Part shown: positions 1 through 5,824 of the stretch, piece after piece
How positions within the stretch are numbered: position 1 is the first letter of the stretch
Layout of the letters: each line of letters starts with the position of its first letter
Notes under the pieces: generated by a model
Databases searched by the model: none
Told to the model about the DNA's origin: nothing
Seen by the model: the letters and a program-made list of their open reading frames with translations, nothing else
Source of the DNA: an uncultured bacterium
GTDB taxonomy: Bacteria; Actinomycetota; Coriobacteriia; Coriobacteriales; Coriobacteriaceae
Direction of reading: 5' to 3'
NCBI GenBank assembly: GCA_905215225.1
Contig: CAJMPM010000038.1
Span: forward strand, 1 to 10,317
DNA: 10,317 nucleotides
Position numbers and translations under genes: made by a program

Positions 1-1
1 G

Positions 2-130
2 CGTCCGGCGGGCACGCTCGGAGGAGATACCTCCCCGGCGGCACCGCACACTGGCAACGCCGCGCCCGTGAGCGGCGGCGTGACCTCGGGCCCCGGCGGC
101 ATGATGCAAGCCGGCTCTGGGGCGCTGTAG
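2..130 (+). CDS. C-terminal end of an unidentified Gly/Ala/Pro-rich protein (5' end outside window)
   Basis: An open frame enters from the left edge and ends at a TAG at 128-130, giving 42 visible residues. They are dominated by Gly, Ala, Pro and Ser and end in ...GGMMQAGSGAL. Such a composition suggests a flexible, disordered tail rather than a folded domain, so the visible part cannot identify the protein. This frame was chosen because its stop is followed 25 nt later by a hairpin terminator. A second forward frame is also open but would read through that hairpin to a stop near 190. Third positions are GC-rich in both frames, so the frame choice is good but not certain. No function is proposed. 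Confidence 0.55.
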   Translation, partial: RPAGTLGGDTSPAAPHTGNAAPVSGGVTSGPGGMMQAGSGAL

Positions 131-155
131 GGCGTGGCGACAATTTGATACGCGC

Positions 156-187
156 AATCGAGGCGCTCTGGCAAGGGCGCCTCGATT
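156..187 (+). terminator. Hairpin terminator of the upstream gene
   Basis: A perfect 11-bp inverted repeat (AATCGAGGCGC at 156-166, GCGCCTCGATT at 177-187) encloses a 10-nt loop. It lies 25 nt after the stop of the left-edge gene. The T-tract is poor (only ATTTG), so termination may be partial or need a factor. It separates the unidentified gene from pepD. Confidence 0.65.
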
Positions 188-270
188 TGTAGAACTGCGA
201 AGTTGTGACCGTTACGCTATGCGGTCCACCGTTAGCCGATGATGCGAGGGCGCTCGGCGTTTTCGACTGG

Positions 271-299
271 TTTATGCACGCAAAGTCTGGGAATATACA
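271..299 (+). promoter_or_regulatory. Tentative pepD promoter
   Basis: A TATACA hexamer at 294-299 resembles a sigma-A -10 box. A weak -35-like TTTATG lies at 271-276 with a 17-nt spacer. It sits in the 156-nt untranslated stretch between the upstream terminator and the pepD ribosome site, where a promoter is expected. The -35 match is poor. A 9-bp dyad (264-272 with 320-328, one G-T pair) overlaps the same area and could instead be an operator or a leader hairpin. Confidence 0.3.
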
Positions 300-332
300 A
301 GGCGCATGTCTTACTGTCTAACCAGTTGCGCC

Positions 333-339
333 AAGGAGG
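333..339 (+). promoter_or_regulatory. Ribosome-binding site that fixes the pepD start
   Basis: AAGGAGG lies 4 nt before the ATG at 344. It is close to the full anti-Shine-Dalgarno complement. It marks 344 as the start rather than the in-frame upstream codon at 239, which has no such site and would add 35 residues unlike the family's N terminus. Confidence 0.9.
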
Positions 340-343
340 CACC

Positions 344-1801
344 ATGGACTACAAGATTACCGGCTACGAGCCCGCCCAGCTGTTCCATTTCTTTGAGGAG
401 GTCAGCGCGATCCCCCGTGGGTCTGGCAACGAGAAGGGCATCAGCGATTTCCTGGTCGCGTTTGCCAAGGAGCGCGGCCTCGATGTGTATCAGGACGAGG
501 TCTACAACGTCATCATTCGCAAGCCCGCATCTGCCGGCGCCGAGAATGCCCCGACCGTGATGCTGCAGGGTCACATCGACATGGTGTGCGACAAGCTGGG
601 TTCCGTCGAGCACGACTTTACGACCGACGGTATCGACCTGGTCGTCAAGGACGGCGTCCTCACCGCTAACGGCACCACTCTGGGCGCCGACAACGGTATC
701 GCCGTCGCTCTGATGCTCACCGTGCTCAACGACGATTCGATTGCCCATCCGGCCCTCGAGTGCGTATTCACCACCGACGAGGAGACTGGCCTGGTCGGCG
801 CCGAGACGCTCGACAAGTCCCAGATTAGCGCCCGCACCATGATTAACCTTGACTCCGAGGAAGAGGGCGTTGCCACCGTCAGCTGCGCCGGCGGCGTCGT
901 CGTTACCTACACCTGCCCGATCGCGCGCGAGCACAAGACCGGTAGCACCCTCACGCTCGACATCTCCGGCCTGCTGGGCGGTCACTCCGGCAGCGATATC
1001 CACCTGGAGCGCGGCAACGGCAACCTCATCATGGCCCGCATCATCGACCGCCTGATGGTTGCCGGCGAGCCCGCCATCGTTAGCTTTAACGGCGGCACCA
1101 AGGACAATGCCATCAACCGTGAGTGCAAGGCTGTTCTGGTCTACGCCGACCACGCTGCCGCCGAGGCCGCGGCCCAGATCGCAAAGGGCATCATCGCCGA
1201 CGTTACTGCCGAGCTCGAGGTCTTCGACCCCGGCTTTACCTGCACCGTTGAGATTGCCGACAACGCCGAGGTCGAGGCCATGGACCAGAAGTCCGCGCTT
1301 GCCCTCATCCGCGCCCTGCGTCTTGCCCCCAACGGTGTGATTCGCCGCAACGTCGCCACCGACGGCTCCGTCGAGGTTTCCTCCAACATCGGTGTGGTTG
1401 CCACTTCTGACGACGAGGTCAAGATCATGCTGTCCCCGCGCTCTTCGATCACCTCGCTGCAGAACGAGTTCAAGGACCGCCTGCAGACGCTGGCCGATGT
1501 CCTGGGCTTCGACGCCAAGTTTGAGTTCGAGTATCCCGGCTGGAGCTATGCCGAGCATTCGCCGGTCCGCGACGTCTTTGTCGAGAGCTATCGCGAGCTC
1601 TTTGGCTCCGAGCTGCGCATCGAGTCCATCCACGCCGGCCTTGAGTGCGGCCTGTTCGCCGAGGCCCTGCACGGCCTGGACGCCATCGCCGTGGGCCCGA
1701 CGCTCTCCGATGTCCACACCCCGGACGAGAGCATGGAGCTCGCTTCTGCCGAGCGCTTCTACGAGTTGCTCATCGACGTCCTCAAGCGCCTTGCCGCGTA
1801 A
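344..1801 (+). CDS. pepD: Aminoacyl-histidine (Xaa-His) dipeptidase, peptidase family M20, PepD type
   Basis: This is a cytosolic di-metal dipeptidase that hydrolyses short peptides such as Xaa-His dipeptides and releases amino acids for reuse. The 485-residue protein has the family's usual length. All five expected metal ligands are visible: H77 (GHIDMV), D116 (GADNG), E147 (DEETG), D170 (NLDSE) and H458 (VHTPDE). E146 is the likely catalytic base. The positions run exactly three below those I recall for Vibrio PepD (80, 119, 150, 173, 461). The GGHSGSDIH segment near residue 210 belongs to the lid/dimerisation domain inserted between the two halves of the catalytic domain. There is no signal peptide. 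The start at ATG 344 is set by AAGGAGG. The gene is monocistronic, with terminators on both sides. Exact substrate range cannot be read from sequence. Confidence 0.95.
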   Translation: MDYKITGYEPAQLFHFFEEVSAIPRGSGNEKGISDFLVAFAKERGLDVYQDEVYNVIIRKPASAGAENAPTVMLQGHIDMVCDKLGSVEHDFTTDGIDLVVKDGVLTANGTTLGADNGIAVALMLTVLNDDSIAHPALECVFTTDEETGLVGAETLDKSQISARTMINLDSEEEGVATVSCAGGVVVTYTCPIAREHKTGSTLTLDISGLLGGHSGSDIHLERGNGNLIMARIIDRLMVAGEPAIVSFNGGTKDNAINRECKAVLVYADHAAAEAAAQIAKGIIADVTAELEVFDPGFTCTVEIADNAEVEAMDQKSALALIRALRLAPNGVIRRNVATDGSVEVSSNIGVVATSDDEVKIMLSPRSSITSLQNEFKDRLQTLADVLGFDAKFEFEYPGWSYAEHSPVRDVFVESYRELFGSELRIESIHAGLECGLFAEALHGLDAIAVGPTLSDVHTPDESMELASAERFYELLIDVLKRLAA

Positions 1802-1856
1802 AGATTGCGCTAGCAGCAGTCCGAGCCACGTGCTAGCGGATTGCAAATGACATTAC

Positions 1857-1904
1857 GAGAGGGGGCACCCGGTCTTTTGCGACAGGTGCCCCCTCTCTTC
1901 TTTT
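1857..1904 (+). terminator. Strong intrinsic terminator after pepD
   Basis: A perfect 13-bp stem (GAGAGGGGGCACC at 1857-1869, GGTGCCCCCTCTC at 1885-1897) with a 15-nt loop is followed by TTCTTTT at 1898-1904. This is a classical Rho-independent terminator for pepD. It also lies between convergent pepD and hipA, but the minus-strand side lacks a T-tract, so it is mainly one-directional. A smaller 8-bp hairpin (CGCTAGCA at 1808-1815, TGCTAGCG at 1831-1838) sits between the pepD stop and this terminator. Confidence 0.93.
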
Positions 1905-1928
1905 AAGAAATGGGAAATTGATTGGCGT

Positions 1929-3233
1929 CTAGCCCATATCCGCCTTGATGAGGTCGAGGGTGCGCTGGCAGTTTTCGCAGACGGGGCCGAGCATATGCTC
2001 GCGCAGGTCCGCCATGCCGGGCAGATCGGCGTATTCGTCCATGACCTCTTCCATGCAAATGGGTACCTCGTAGGCGAGGTCCATCATGGTTGTAAAGCAA
2101 AACTTCTCGGTTAGCCCGGCATCGGTGAGTGCCGCTTCCAGCACGGGGTCGCCTTCGCCATGGTATCGGCGGATGGCGTTGGGTCCGATACGCCCAACAC
2201 GATTCTCGCCGCCAACGCTCATGGCAAGGCGTGCCCGACGTCGCATGCGCTCATACGCCAAACCCGACGCGACATCGTACATACGAGCCATCATGGCCGT
2301 GCCGCCGTTTCCGAGTAGCAGGGAATAGTTTTTCGCATGCGCATCCGGTGCGCCGATAATGGCGTTGAAGAACAGTATCTGCGTAAACAGATACAGGTTA
2401 AGTTGATGATGGCTCGTGTTGACGAGGAGTTCCTGAATGTCGCGTGCGGTCGGGCCACCGTCTGCCGTGTACTTTTGAGCGGGCATCACTCCAAGGGCCT
2501 GACAGAGGTCTTCTTGGTGTAGACGCATGATTGTTCCGTCTTTGGCTTTCACACGGTCATAGCGTTCAACAATGAGGGCGGGTACGTCCTCAAATAAGCG
2601 ATACTCAACGTTCGCCGTTGCGATACCCGCGCGCTGGGCGCTGTTCATGCAGACAAACTCATTAAGAGCTTCAAGTTTAAATCCGATAACGCCATTTTTG
2701 AAAATATGCGTCGTGGGCGAGGAACCTACGCATTCGCACCAGCGACCGTCTATGAGCGCGAGTGCGAACTTGCCCTGGTTGCCTCCAAGTGACCAACTTT
2801 CATCTAGGCCCATCCACGATGCCTCGCGGTCATCCCTGATCGACTTGAGGCGCAAGGCAATCTCGTGGTCGTCTATAGGGCGGTATTCGCCAGTGCGATG
2901 CAAGGCGGCGTCGATATCTTCTTCGGCGCAAAACTGCACTCCGCCCGGACAGTCGAGTCCGATATGGCTGAGCAGCGCAACGGGATTATTGGGCCTGGCG
3001 TCGAATTCGGCGGCAATCGCTTTTCGTTGGTCCTCGCTGTCGGGTAGAAGGCCAAACAGGTACGGATTCATGACCTGTTGTCCGTATGTGCGATTCGATA
3101 CGGGTATGTTGGTCGATAGGGCTGGCCCGTCATAGTCATGATCGTAGGTAAAGCTGATAAGACCGTTCTCATCTTGCGTGAGCGTTCCCGCAGGTACGCC
3201 GCAAATAATGGTCCGAAGTGATGTTCTGGCCAT
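1929..3233 (-). CDS. hipA: HipA-family serine/threonine kinase toxin
   Basis: This is a type II toxin kinase. In E. coli, HipA phosphorylates glutamyl-tRNA synthetase and causes growth arrest and persistence; other HipA proteins have other targets, so the substrate here is unknown. The 434-residue protein shows the whole fold: an N-terminal HipA N1 domain (about 1-110), the activation/Gly-loop SLGGNQGK at 148-155, the P-loop segment PTTHIFK at 173-179, IVERYDR at 221-227, QEDLCQALG at 240-248, the catalytic DAHAKN at 297-302 and the metal-binding YDV at 319-321. D297, N302 and D320 match the E. coli catalytic and Mg residues (D309, N314, D332). S148 aligns with the autophosphorylated S150. 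It begins 3 nt after hipB, with an AAGGGA ribosome site inside the end of hipB. It appears intact and potentially active. Confidence 0.93.
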   Translation of the reverse strand: MARTSLRTIICGVPAGTLTQDENGLISFTYDHDYDGPALSTNIPVSNRTYGQQVMNPYLFGLLPDSEDQRKAIAAEFDARPNNPVALLSHIGLDCPGGVQFCAEEDIDAALHRTGEYRPIDDHEIALRLKSIRDDREASWMGLDESWSLGGNQGKFALALIDGRWCECVGSSPTTHIFKNGVIGFKLEALNEFVCMNSAQRAGIATANVEYRLFEDVPALIVERYDRVKAKDGTIMRLHQEDLCQALGVMPAQKYTADGGPTARDIQELLVNTSHHQLNLYLFTQILFFNAIIGAPDAHAKNYSLLLGNGGTAMMARMYDVASGLAYERMRRRARLAMSVGGENRVGRIGPNAIRRYHGEGDPVLEAALTDAGLTEKFCFTTMMDLAYEVPICMEEVMDEYADLPGMADLREHMLGPVCENCQRTLDLIKADMG

Positions 3234-3236
3234 TGG

Positions 3237-3707
3237 CTATTTCCCTTCGGGCTTGGTTTGGTTAGATGCGTTTGCGGCAATCGAGACTCCGAGATTGGAC
3301 ATGGCGAAATCGGCGAAGACCTCGTCGTAGAGTGCGGATGTAAAGGGGGCATCTGCAAGAGCCGGAATGGCGGTACTACGACGGTTGCGATGATGAGGAC
3401 GTTGAGTGTGATGGCGCCTGGGGATGCTGCGAGGCAGCGGATTGGCATGCGGGGCGTCGACTGGTCGCTCGTTTTTTGCTTCGCCGATATCCCCTTGAGC
3501 GGCGAGTGCCAGTCCAAGAGCATTGAAAATCGTCAGCAACTTGTCGAGTCGAATGCCGGTGGCGTCTCCTAGCTCGAGCGATGCGAGCAAGCGCTCCGAA
3601 ACACCGGCTTTTTTAGCGAGGGTTGCACGGGTGAGACCCTGAGCCTCGCGTGCCTGGCGCACGTAGATGCCAGCTTGGCGCGGTGTGGTGATGGGAAGGG
3701 TATCCAC
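3237..3707 (-). CDS. hipB: HipB-like XRE-family antitoxin with a long C-terminal extension
   Basis: This is a DNA-binding antitoxin expected to repress its own operon and restrain the adjacent HipA kinase. Residues about 12-70 form a classical XRE helix-turn-helix domain (QAREAQGLTRATLAKKAGVS at 18-37, then LASLELGDATGIRLDKLLTI). The gene starts at GTG 3707, 6 nt after AGGAG (complement of 3714-3718), and ends 3 nt before hipA. At 156 residues it is much longer than E. coli HipB (88). The extra part has a His/Arg/Pro-rich linker (about 88-111) and an acidic-amphipathic tail (about 115-140) ending in a polar stretch. The tail could be the region that contacts HipA or is degraded by proteases, but that is inference. 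The linker composition is odd and another reading frame there gives a Ser/Pro/Gln-rich linker, so small compensating frameshifts are possible. Confidence 0.85.
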   Translation of the reverse strand: MDTLPITTPRQAGIYVRQAREAQGLTRATLAKKAGVSERLLASLELGDATGIRLDKLLTIFNALGLALAAQGDIGEAKNERPVDAPHANPLPRSIPRRHHTQRPHHRNRRSTAIPALADAPFTSALYDEVFADFAMSNLGVSIAANASNQTKPEGK

Positions 3708-3720
3708 GGCGATCTCCTAA

Positions 3721-3765
3721 CGTGCAGACTTTTGCATATCAGTATGACATGCAAAAGTCTGCACG
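3721..3765. promoter_or_regulatory. Large perfect inverted repeat, probable hipBA operator O1
   Basis: Two perfect 17-bp arms (CGTGCAGACTTTTGCAT at 3721-3737 and its complement at 3749-3765) are separated by 11 nt. It begins 13 nt upstream of the hipB GTG. The spacer contains an extended -10-like TGTCATACT on the minus strand. The position and symmetry fit a HipB autoregulatory operator. The sequence is unlike the E. coli HipB site TATCC-N8-GGATA, so the protein bound is inferred from location only. There is no T-tract on either side, so it is unlikely to be a terminator. Confidence 0.8.
3741..3749 (-). promoter_or_regulatory. Tentative extended -10 element of hipBA
   Basis: Read on the minus strand, TGTCATACT fits the extended -10 pattern TGn-TATAAT with 4 of 6 core bases. 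It lies in the spacer of the operator. The matching -35 position (TTTTCG) is weak, as is common for extended -10 promoters. A repressor on the inverted repeat would directly cover this element. Confidence 0.4.
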
Positions 3766-3775
3766 AAAAGGGCTT

Positions 3776-3791
3776 ATGCAAAACTTTGCAT
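3776..3791. promoter_or_regulatory. Second palindrome, probable hipBA operator O2
   Basis: ATGCAAA-AC-TTTGCAT is a perfect palindrome apart from its 2-nt centre. It uses the same heptamer that ends both arms of the larger inverted repeat, but in the opposite (head-to-head) orientation. Its centre is about 40 bp, near four helical turns, from the centre of the larger repeat, a spacing compatible with binding on one DNA face. It lies between the mntP stop and the hipB promoter. Confidence 0.65.
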
Positions 3792-3831
3792 GAGACTTCT
3801 ACATTGACGTTGAGCTTATGAGAGGCGTTTT

Positions 3832-4410
3832 TTATATCGCGAGGATCCCCAGATGCTCAAGCAAGATCTTAAGCCCGATGAGGATGAGCACGACGCCACC
3901 CACGATGGTGGCGGGTTTTTCGTAGCGCGCGCCAAAGGTGTGGCCGATCGCTACGCCGGCGATGGAGAAGATAAACGTTGTGACGCCGATAAGCGATACG
4001 GCGGGAACGATGTCAACCGAGAGCGCCGCAAACGAGATGCCTACGGCTAGGGCGTCGATTGAGGTGGCAATGGCGAGGAGCAGGTACTCGACCAGGTCAA
4101 TCTTTTCGGCATCCTTGCCGTCGCCTTCATCCTCGTCCTCGGTAAAGGCTTCCCACAGCATTTTGCCGCCGATGAAGGCGAGCAGGATAAAGGCGATCCA
4201 GTGGTCGATGGGGCCGATGATGCCCATAAACTGACTGCCAAGCGCCCATCCGATTACGGGCATGCCGGCCTGGAAGCCGCCAAAGAACAGGCCGAGCACC
4301 ACGGCGACCTTAAGGTTGATCTTTTTCATGCCGAGACCCTTGCAGATGGAAACGGCAAAGGCGTCCATCGAAAGGCCAACGGCGAGCAACACGAGCTCTG
4401 CGAGTCCCAT
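3832..4410 (-). CDS. mntP: Manganese efflux pump MntP
   Basis: This is an inner-membrane exporter that removes excess Mn2+ from the cytoplasm. The 192-residue protein has the family's two internally related halves with six predicted membrane segments (about 4-24, 36-56, 64-86, 106-128, 133-155, 167-189). The paired signature motifs are present: GLSMDAFAVSICKG at 12-25 with D16, and ATSIDALAVGIS at 115-126 with D119. Aspartates at these positions are important in E. coli MntP. An acidic loop (EDEDEGDGKD, 91-100) links the halves. The start at ATG 4410 is set by GAGGGAG 7 nt upstream and by the family's N terminus. A longer in-frame reading to 4635 is spurious because it translates the riboswitch. 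Expression is expected to be switched on by Mn2+ through the upstream riboswitch. Confidence 0.95.
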   Translation of the reverse strand: MGLAELVLLAVGLSMDAFAVSICKGLGMKKINLKVAVVLGLFFGGFQAGMPVIGWALGSQFMGIIGPIDHWIAFILLAFIGGKMLWEAFTEDEDEGDGKDAEKIDLVEYLLLAIATSIDALAVGISFAALSVDIVPAVSLIGVTTFIFSIAGVAIGHTFGARYEKPATIVGGVVLILIGLKILLEHLGILAI

Positions 4411-4417
4411 AGTCTGG

Positions 4418-4424
4418 CTCCCTC
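4418..4424 (-). promoter_or_regulatory. Ribosome-binding site that fixes the mntP start
   Basis: GAGGGAG on the minus strand lies 7 nt before the ATG at 4410. It falls after the riboswitch terminator, so it is only present in full-length transcripts. Confidence 0.85.
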
Positions 4425-4460
4425 TCTGCGGGCGAGCCCGCGTGTACCTCTTGGGGGAAT

Positions 4461-4508
4461 AACAAAAAAGACCCGTGGCGTACGCGCTGCGCGCACAACC
4501 ACGAGTCT
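4461..4508 (-). terminator. Expression-platform terminator of the mntP riboswitch
   Basis: On the minus strand AGACTCGTGG (4508-4499) pairs with CCACGGGTCT (4478-4469) with one G-U pair. An inner GC-rich stem-loop (GTGCGC with GCGCGT, loop GCA) sits between them, and TTTTTGTT follows at 4468-4461. This intrinsic terminator begins 2 nt after the aptamer's closing helix. For this riboswitch class Mn2+ binding normally favours read-through, so it is the likely OFF structure. Confidence 0.88.
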
Positions 4509-4509
4509 C

Positions 4510-4608
4510 GTTCATTAAGGCAAGCCAGACCGTTTCGGCCAGTATGTTGACTTGCCGCGCCACCGGAGGCGAACCCGGCCACGCGACTACTCCCTCATTC
4601 ATGTGAAC
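4510..4608 (-). promoter_or_regulatory. yybP-ykoY family manganese riboswitch (aptamer)
   Basis: The leader of mntP contains the two signature segments of the yybP-ykoY aptamer: GAGGGAGTAG (4596-4587) and TCAACATACTGG (4550-4539). The expected helices can be drawn. P1 is GTTCA/TGAAC (4608-4604 with 4514-4510). One leg is CGCG-TGG-CCGG closing on CCGG-TGG-CGCG. The other is GGCAAG/CTTGCC (4556-4551 with 4524-4519) around the conserved CATACT loop and a CCG-AAA-CGG hairpin. This class senses Mn2+ by docking the two loops. The gene it precedes, mntP, is the classical target. It is followed directly by the terminator platform. Confidence 0.93.
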
Positions 4609-4744
4609 CCCGATGCTACCACATAAGCAGCCCATTTGGGTTGGGCTCTCAGCTGTGTTCGCTCATTCTGTAAGCATCGGATTTCGCAAGCGCCGCGGGG
4701 ACAAACCGTGAGAAACTATTTAGCGTTTATGGAGCGTATACGAT

Positions 4745-4749
4745 GGGAG
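4745..4749 (+). promoter_or_regulatory. Ribosome-binding site for the TTG start of disA
   Basis: GGGAG lies 7 nt before the TTG at 4757. No ATG or GTG occurs in frame between the upstream TAG at 4721 and this TTG, so the site supports the non-standard start. Confidence 0.7.
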
Positions 4750-4756
4750 CGATGCC

Positions 4757-5824
4757 TTGGATAAGAACGAGCTGCAAAAGCGTATGGAACAGGCTATTCG
4801 CCTGACTGCCCCCGGCCAGCCGATCCGCACCGCCCTCGACATGATCATCGCCGGTCACCTGGGCGCCCTTATCTGCGTCGGCGACACCGAAAACGTGCTC
4901 GCTGCCGGTAACGACGGCTTCCCGCTCAACATTTCGTTCACCTCGAACCGTCTGTTCGAGCTCTCCAAGATGGACGGTGCCATCGTCATCGACGGCGACC
5001 TCACCCAGATCCTGCGCGCCAACTTCCACCTCAATCCCGATCCCTCGCTTGCCACGAGCGAGACGGGTATGCGCCACCGCACCGCCGCTCGCATGTCGGT
5101 GCTCACGGATGCCATCGTGATCTCGGTCTCGGCCCGTCGTGCCGTCGTTAACGTGTACGTTCACGGCAAGAGCTACGAGATTCAGCCCGTCACCACCATC
5201 ATGAGCTCGGTCAACCAGCTCGTCGCCACGCTTCAGACCACCCGTCAGTCGCTCGATCGCTCCCTGCTGCGCCTGACGGCCCTCGAGCTCGACGACTACG
5301 TTACACTCGCCGACATTACCGGTATTTTCTCGAGCTTCGAGATCATGCAGCAGGCAAAGACCGAGCTTAAGGATTGCATTGTCAAGCTGGGCAACCAGGG
5401 CAAGCTCGTGCAGATGCAGCTCGAGCAGCTCGCCGGCTCCAGCATGGATACCGAGTACGACCTGATGATCCGCGACTACGCGAGTGACTCCTCCGAGGCA
5501 AACGCCGAGAAAATTCGTGCCGAGCTTGCTCGTATGACGCCTAAGGACCTGTCCGACCCGCAACACGTGGCGGCGGTTCTGGGCTATGACGACCTGGACG
5601 AGGACTCTGTCATGACGCCGCTGGGCCTGCGCACGCTTTCGCGTGTGTCCGTCGTGCGCGACGGCGTGGCCGAGAAGATCGTCGACGAGTACGGCTCGCT
5701 GCAGGAACTCATGGACGACATCAGCGAGGATCCGGAGCGCCTGGGCGACTTTGGCGTCAACAACCCTGCCATTCTTGCGGACTCGCTGTACCGCATGAAG
5801 GGCACCAAACAGGGGAACGCATAA
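4757..5824 (+). CDS. disA: DisA: DNA-integrity scanning diadenylate cyclase
   Basis: DisA joins two ATP into the second messenger c-di-AMP and, in Bacillus, scans DNA for branched structures. The 355-residue protein has the N-terminal DAC domain (about 1-145) with the catalytic D73-G74-A75 and the ATP-contacting R106-H107-R108-T109. These are two below the numbering I recall for Thermotoga DisA (75-77, 108-110). A helical spine (about 150-280) and a C-terminal helix-hairpin-helix domain (about 287-350) follow. The usual GTRHR is GMRHR here (M105). The terminal hairpin reads FGVNNPAI (332-339) instead of a canonical GIG-type hairpin, so DNA binding may be weakened. The start is TTG 4757, the only initiation-type codon after the in-frame stop at 4721. 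The stop overlaps the ispD start by 1 nt, implying translational coupling. Confidence 0.95.
   Translation: MDKNELQKRMEQAIRLTAPGQPIRTALDMIIAGHLGALICVGDTENVLAAGNDGFPLNISFTSNRLFELSKMDGAIVIDGDLTQILRANFHLNPDPSLATSETGMRHRTAARMSVLTDAIVISVSARRAVVNVYVHGKSYEIQPVTTIMSSVNQLVATLQTTRQSLDRSLLRLTALELDDYVTLADITGIFSSFEIMQQAKTELKDCIVKLGNQGKLVQMQLEQLAGSSMDTEYDLMIRDYASDSSEANAEKIRAELARMTPKDLSDPQHVAAVLGYDDLDEDSVMTPLGLRTLSRVSVVRDGVAEKIVDEYGSLQELMDDISEDPERLGDFGVNNPAILADSLYRMKGTKQGNA

Noticed and set aside
239..343. Upstream extension of PepD by 35 residues
   Set aside because: No ribosome site precedes 239 and the extra residues do not fit the family. AAGGAGG before 344 gives the correct start.
311..1846. A 511-codon open frame on the minus strand opposite pepD
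   Set aside because: It mirrors the GC-rich codon pattern of pepD. Its translation is a Gly/Val/Asp/Leu-rich shadow without recognisable domains, whereas pepD has all catalytic motifs and a strong ribosome site.
3721..3765. The large inverted repeat as terminator of mntP
   Set aside because: It lacks a T-tract on the minus strand and overlaps the hipB promoter position. An operator is more likely.
4411..4635. Upstream extension of MntP by 75 residues
   Set aside because: The region is the Mn2+ riboswitch and its terminator. The MntP family starts at the MGLAELVLL segment with its own ribosome site.
4636..4756. Promoters for the divergent mntP and disA units
   Set aside because: Several weak hexamers occur (for example CAGAAT on the minus strand), but none has a -35 at an acceptable distance, so none is called. 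A 6-bp hairpin AGCCCA/TGGGCT (4629-4647) there is too short to interpret.
4729..4764. An 11-codon open frame (ATG to TAA) overlapping the disA start, considered as a leader peptide
   Set aside because: It has no clear ribosome site and its sequence shows no sign of attenuation. The GGGAG site is better placed for the disA TTG.
4727..5566. Minus-strand open frame opposite disA and others opposite ispD, ispF and cysS
   Set aside because: These are typical antisense frames of high-GC genes, without ribosome sites or family motifs.
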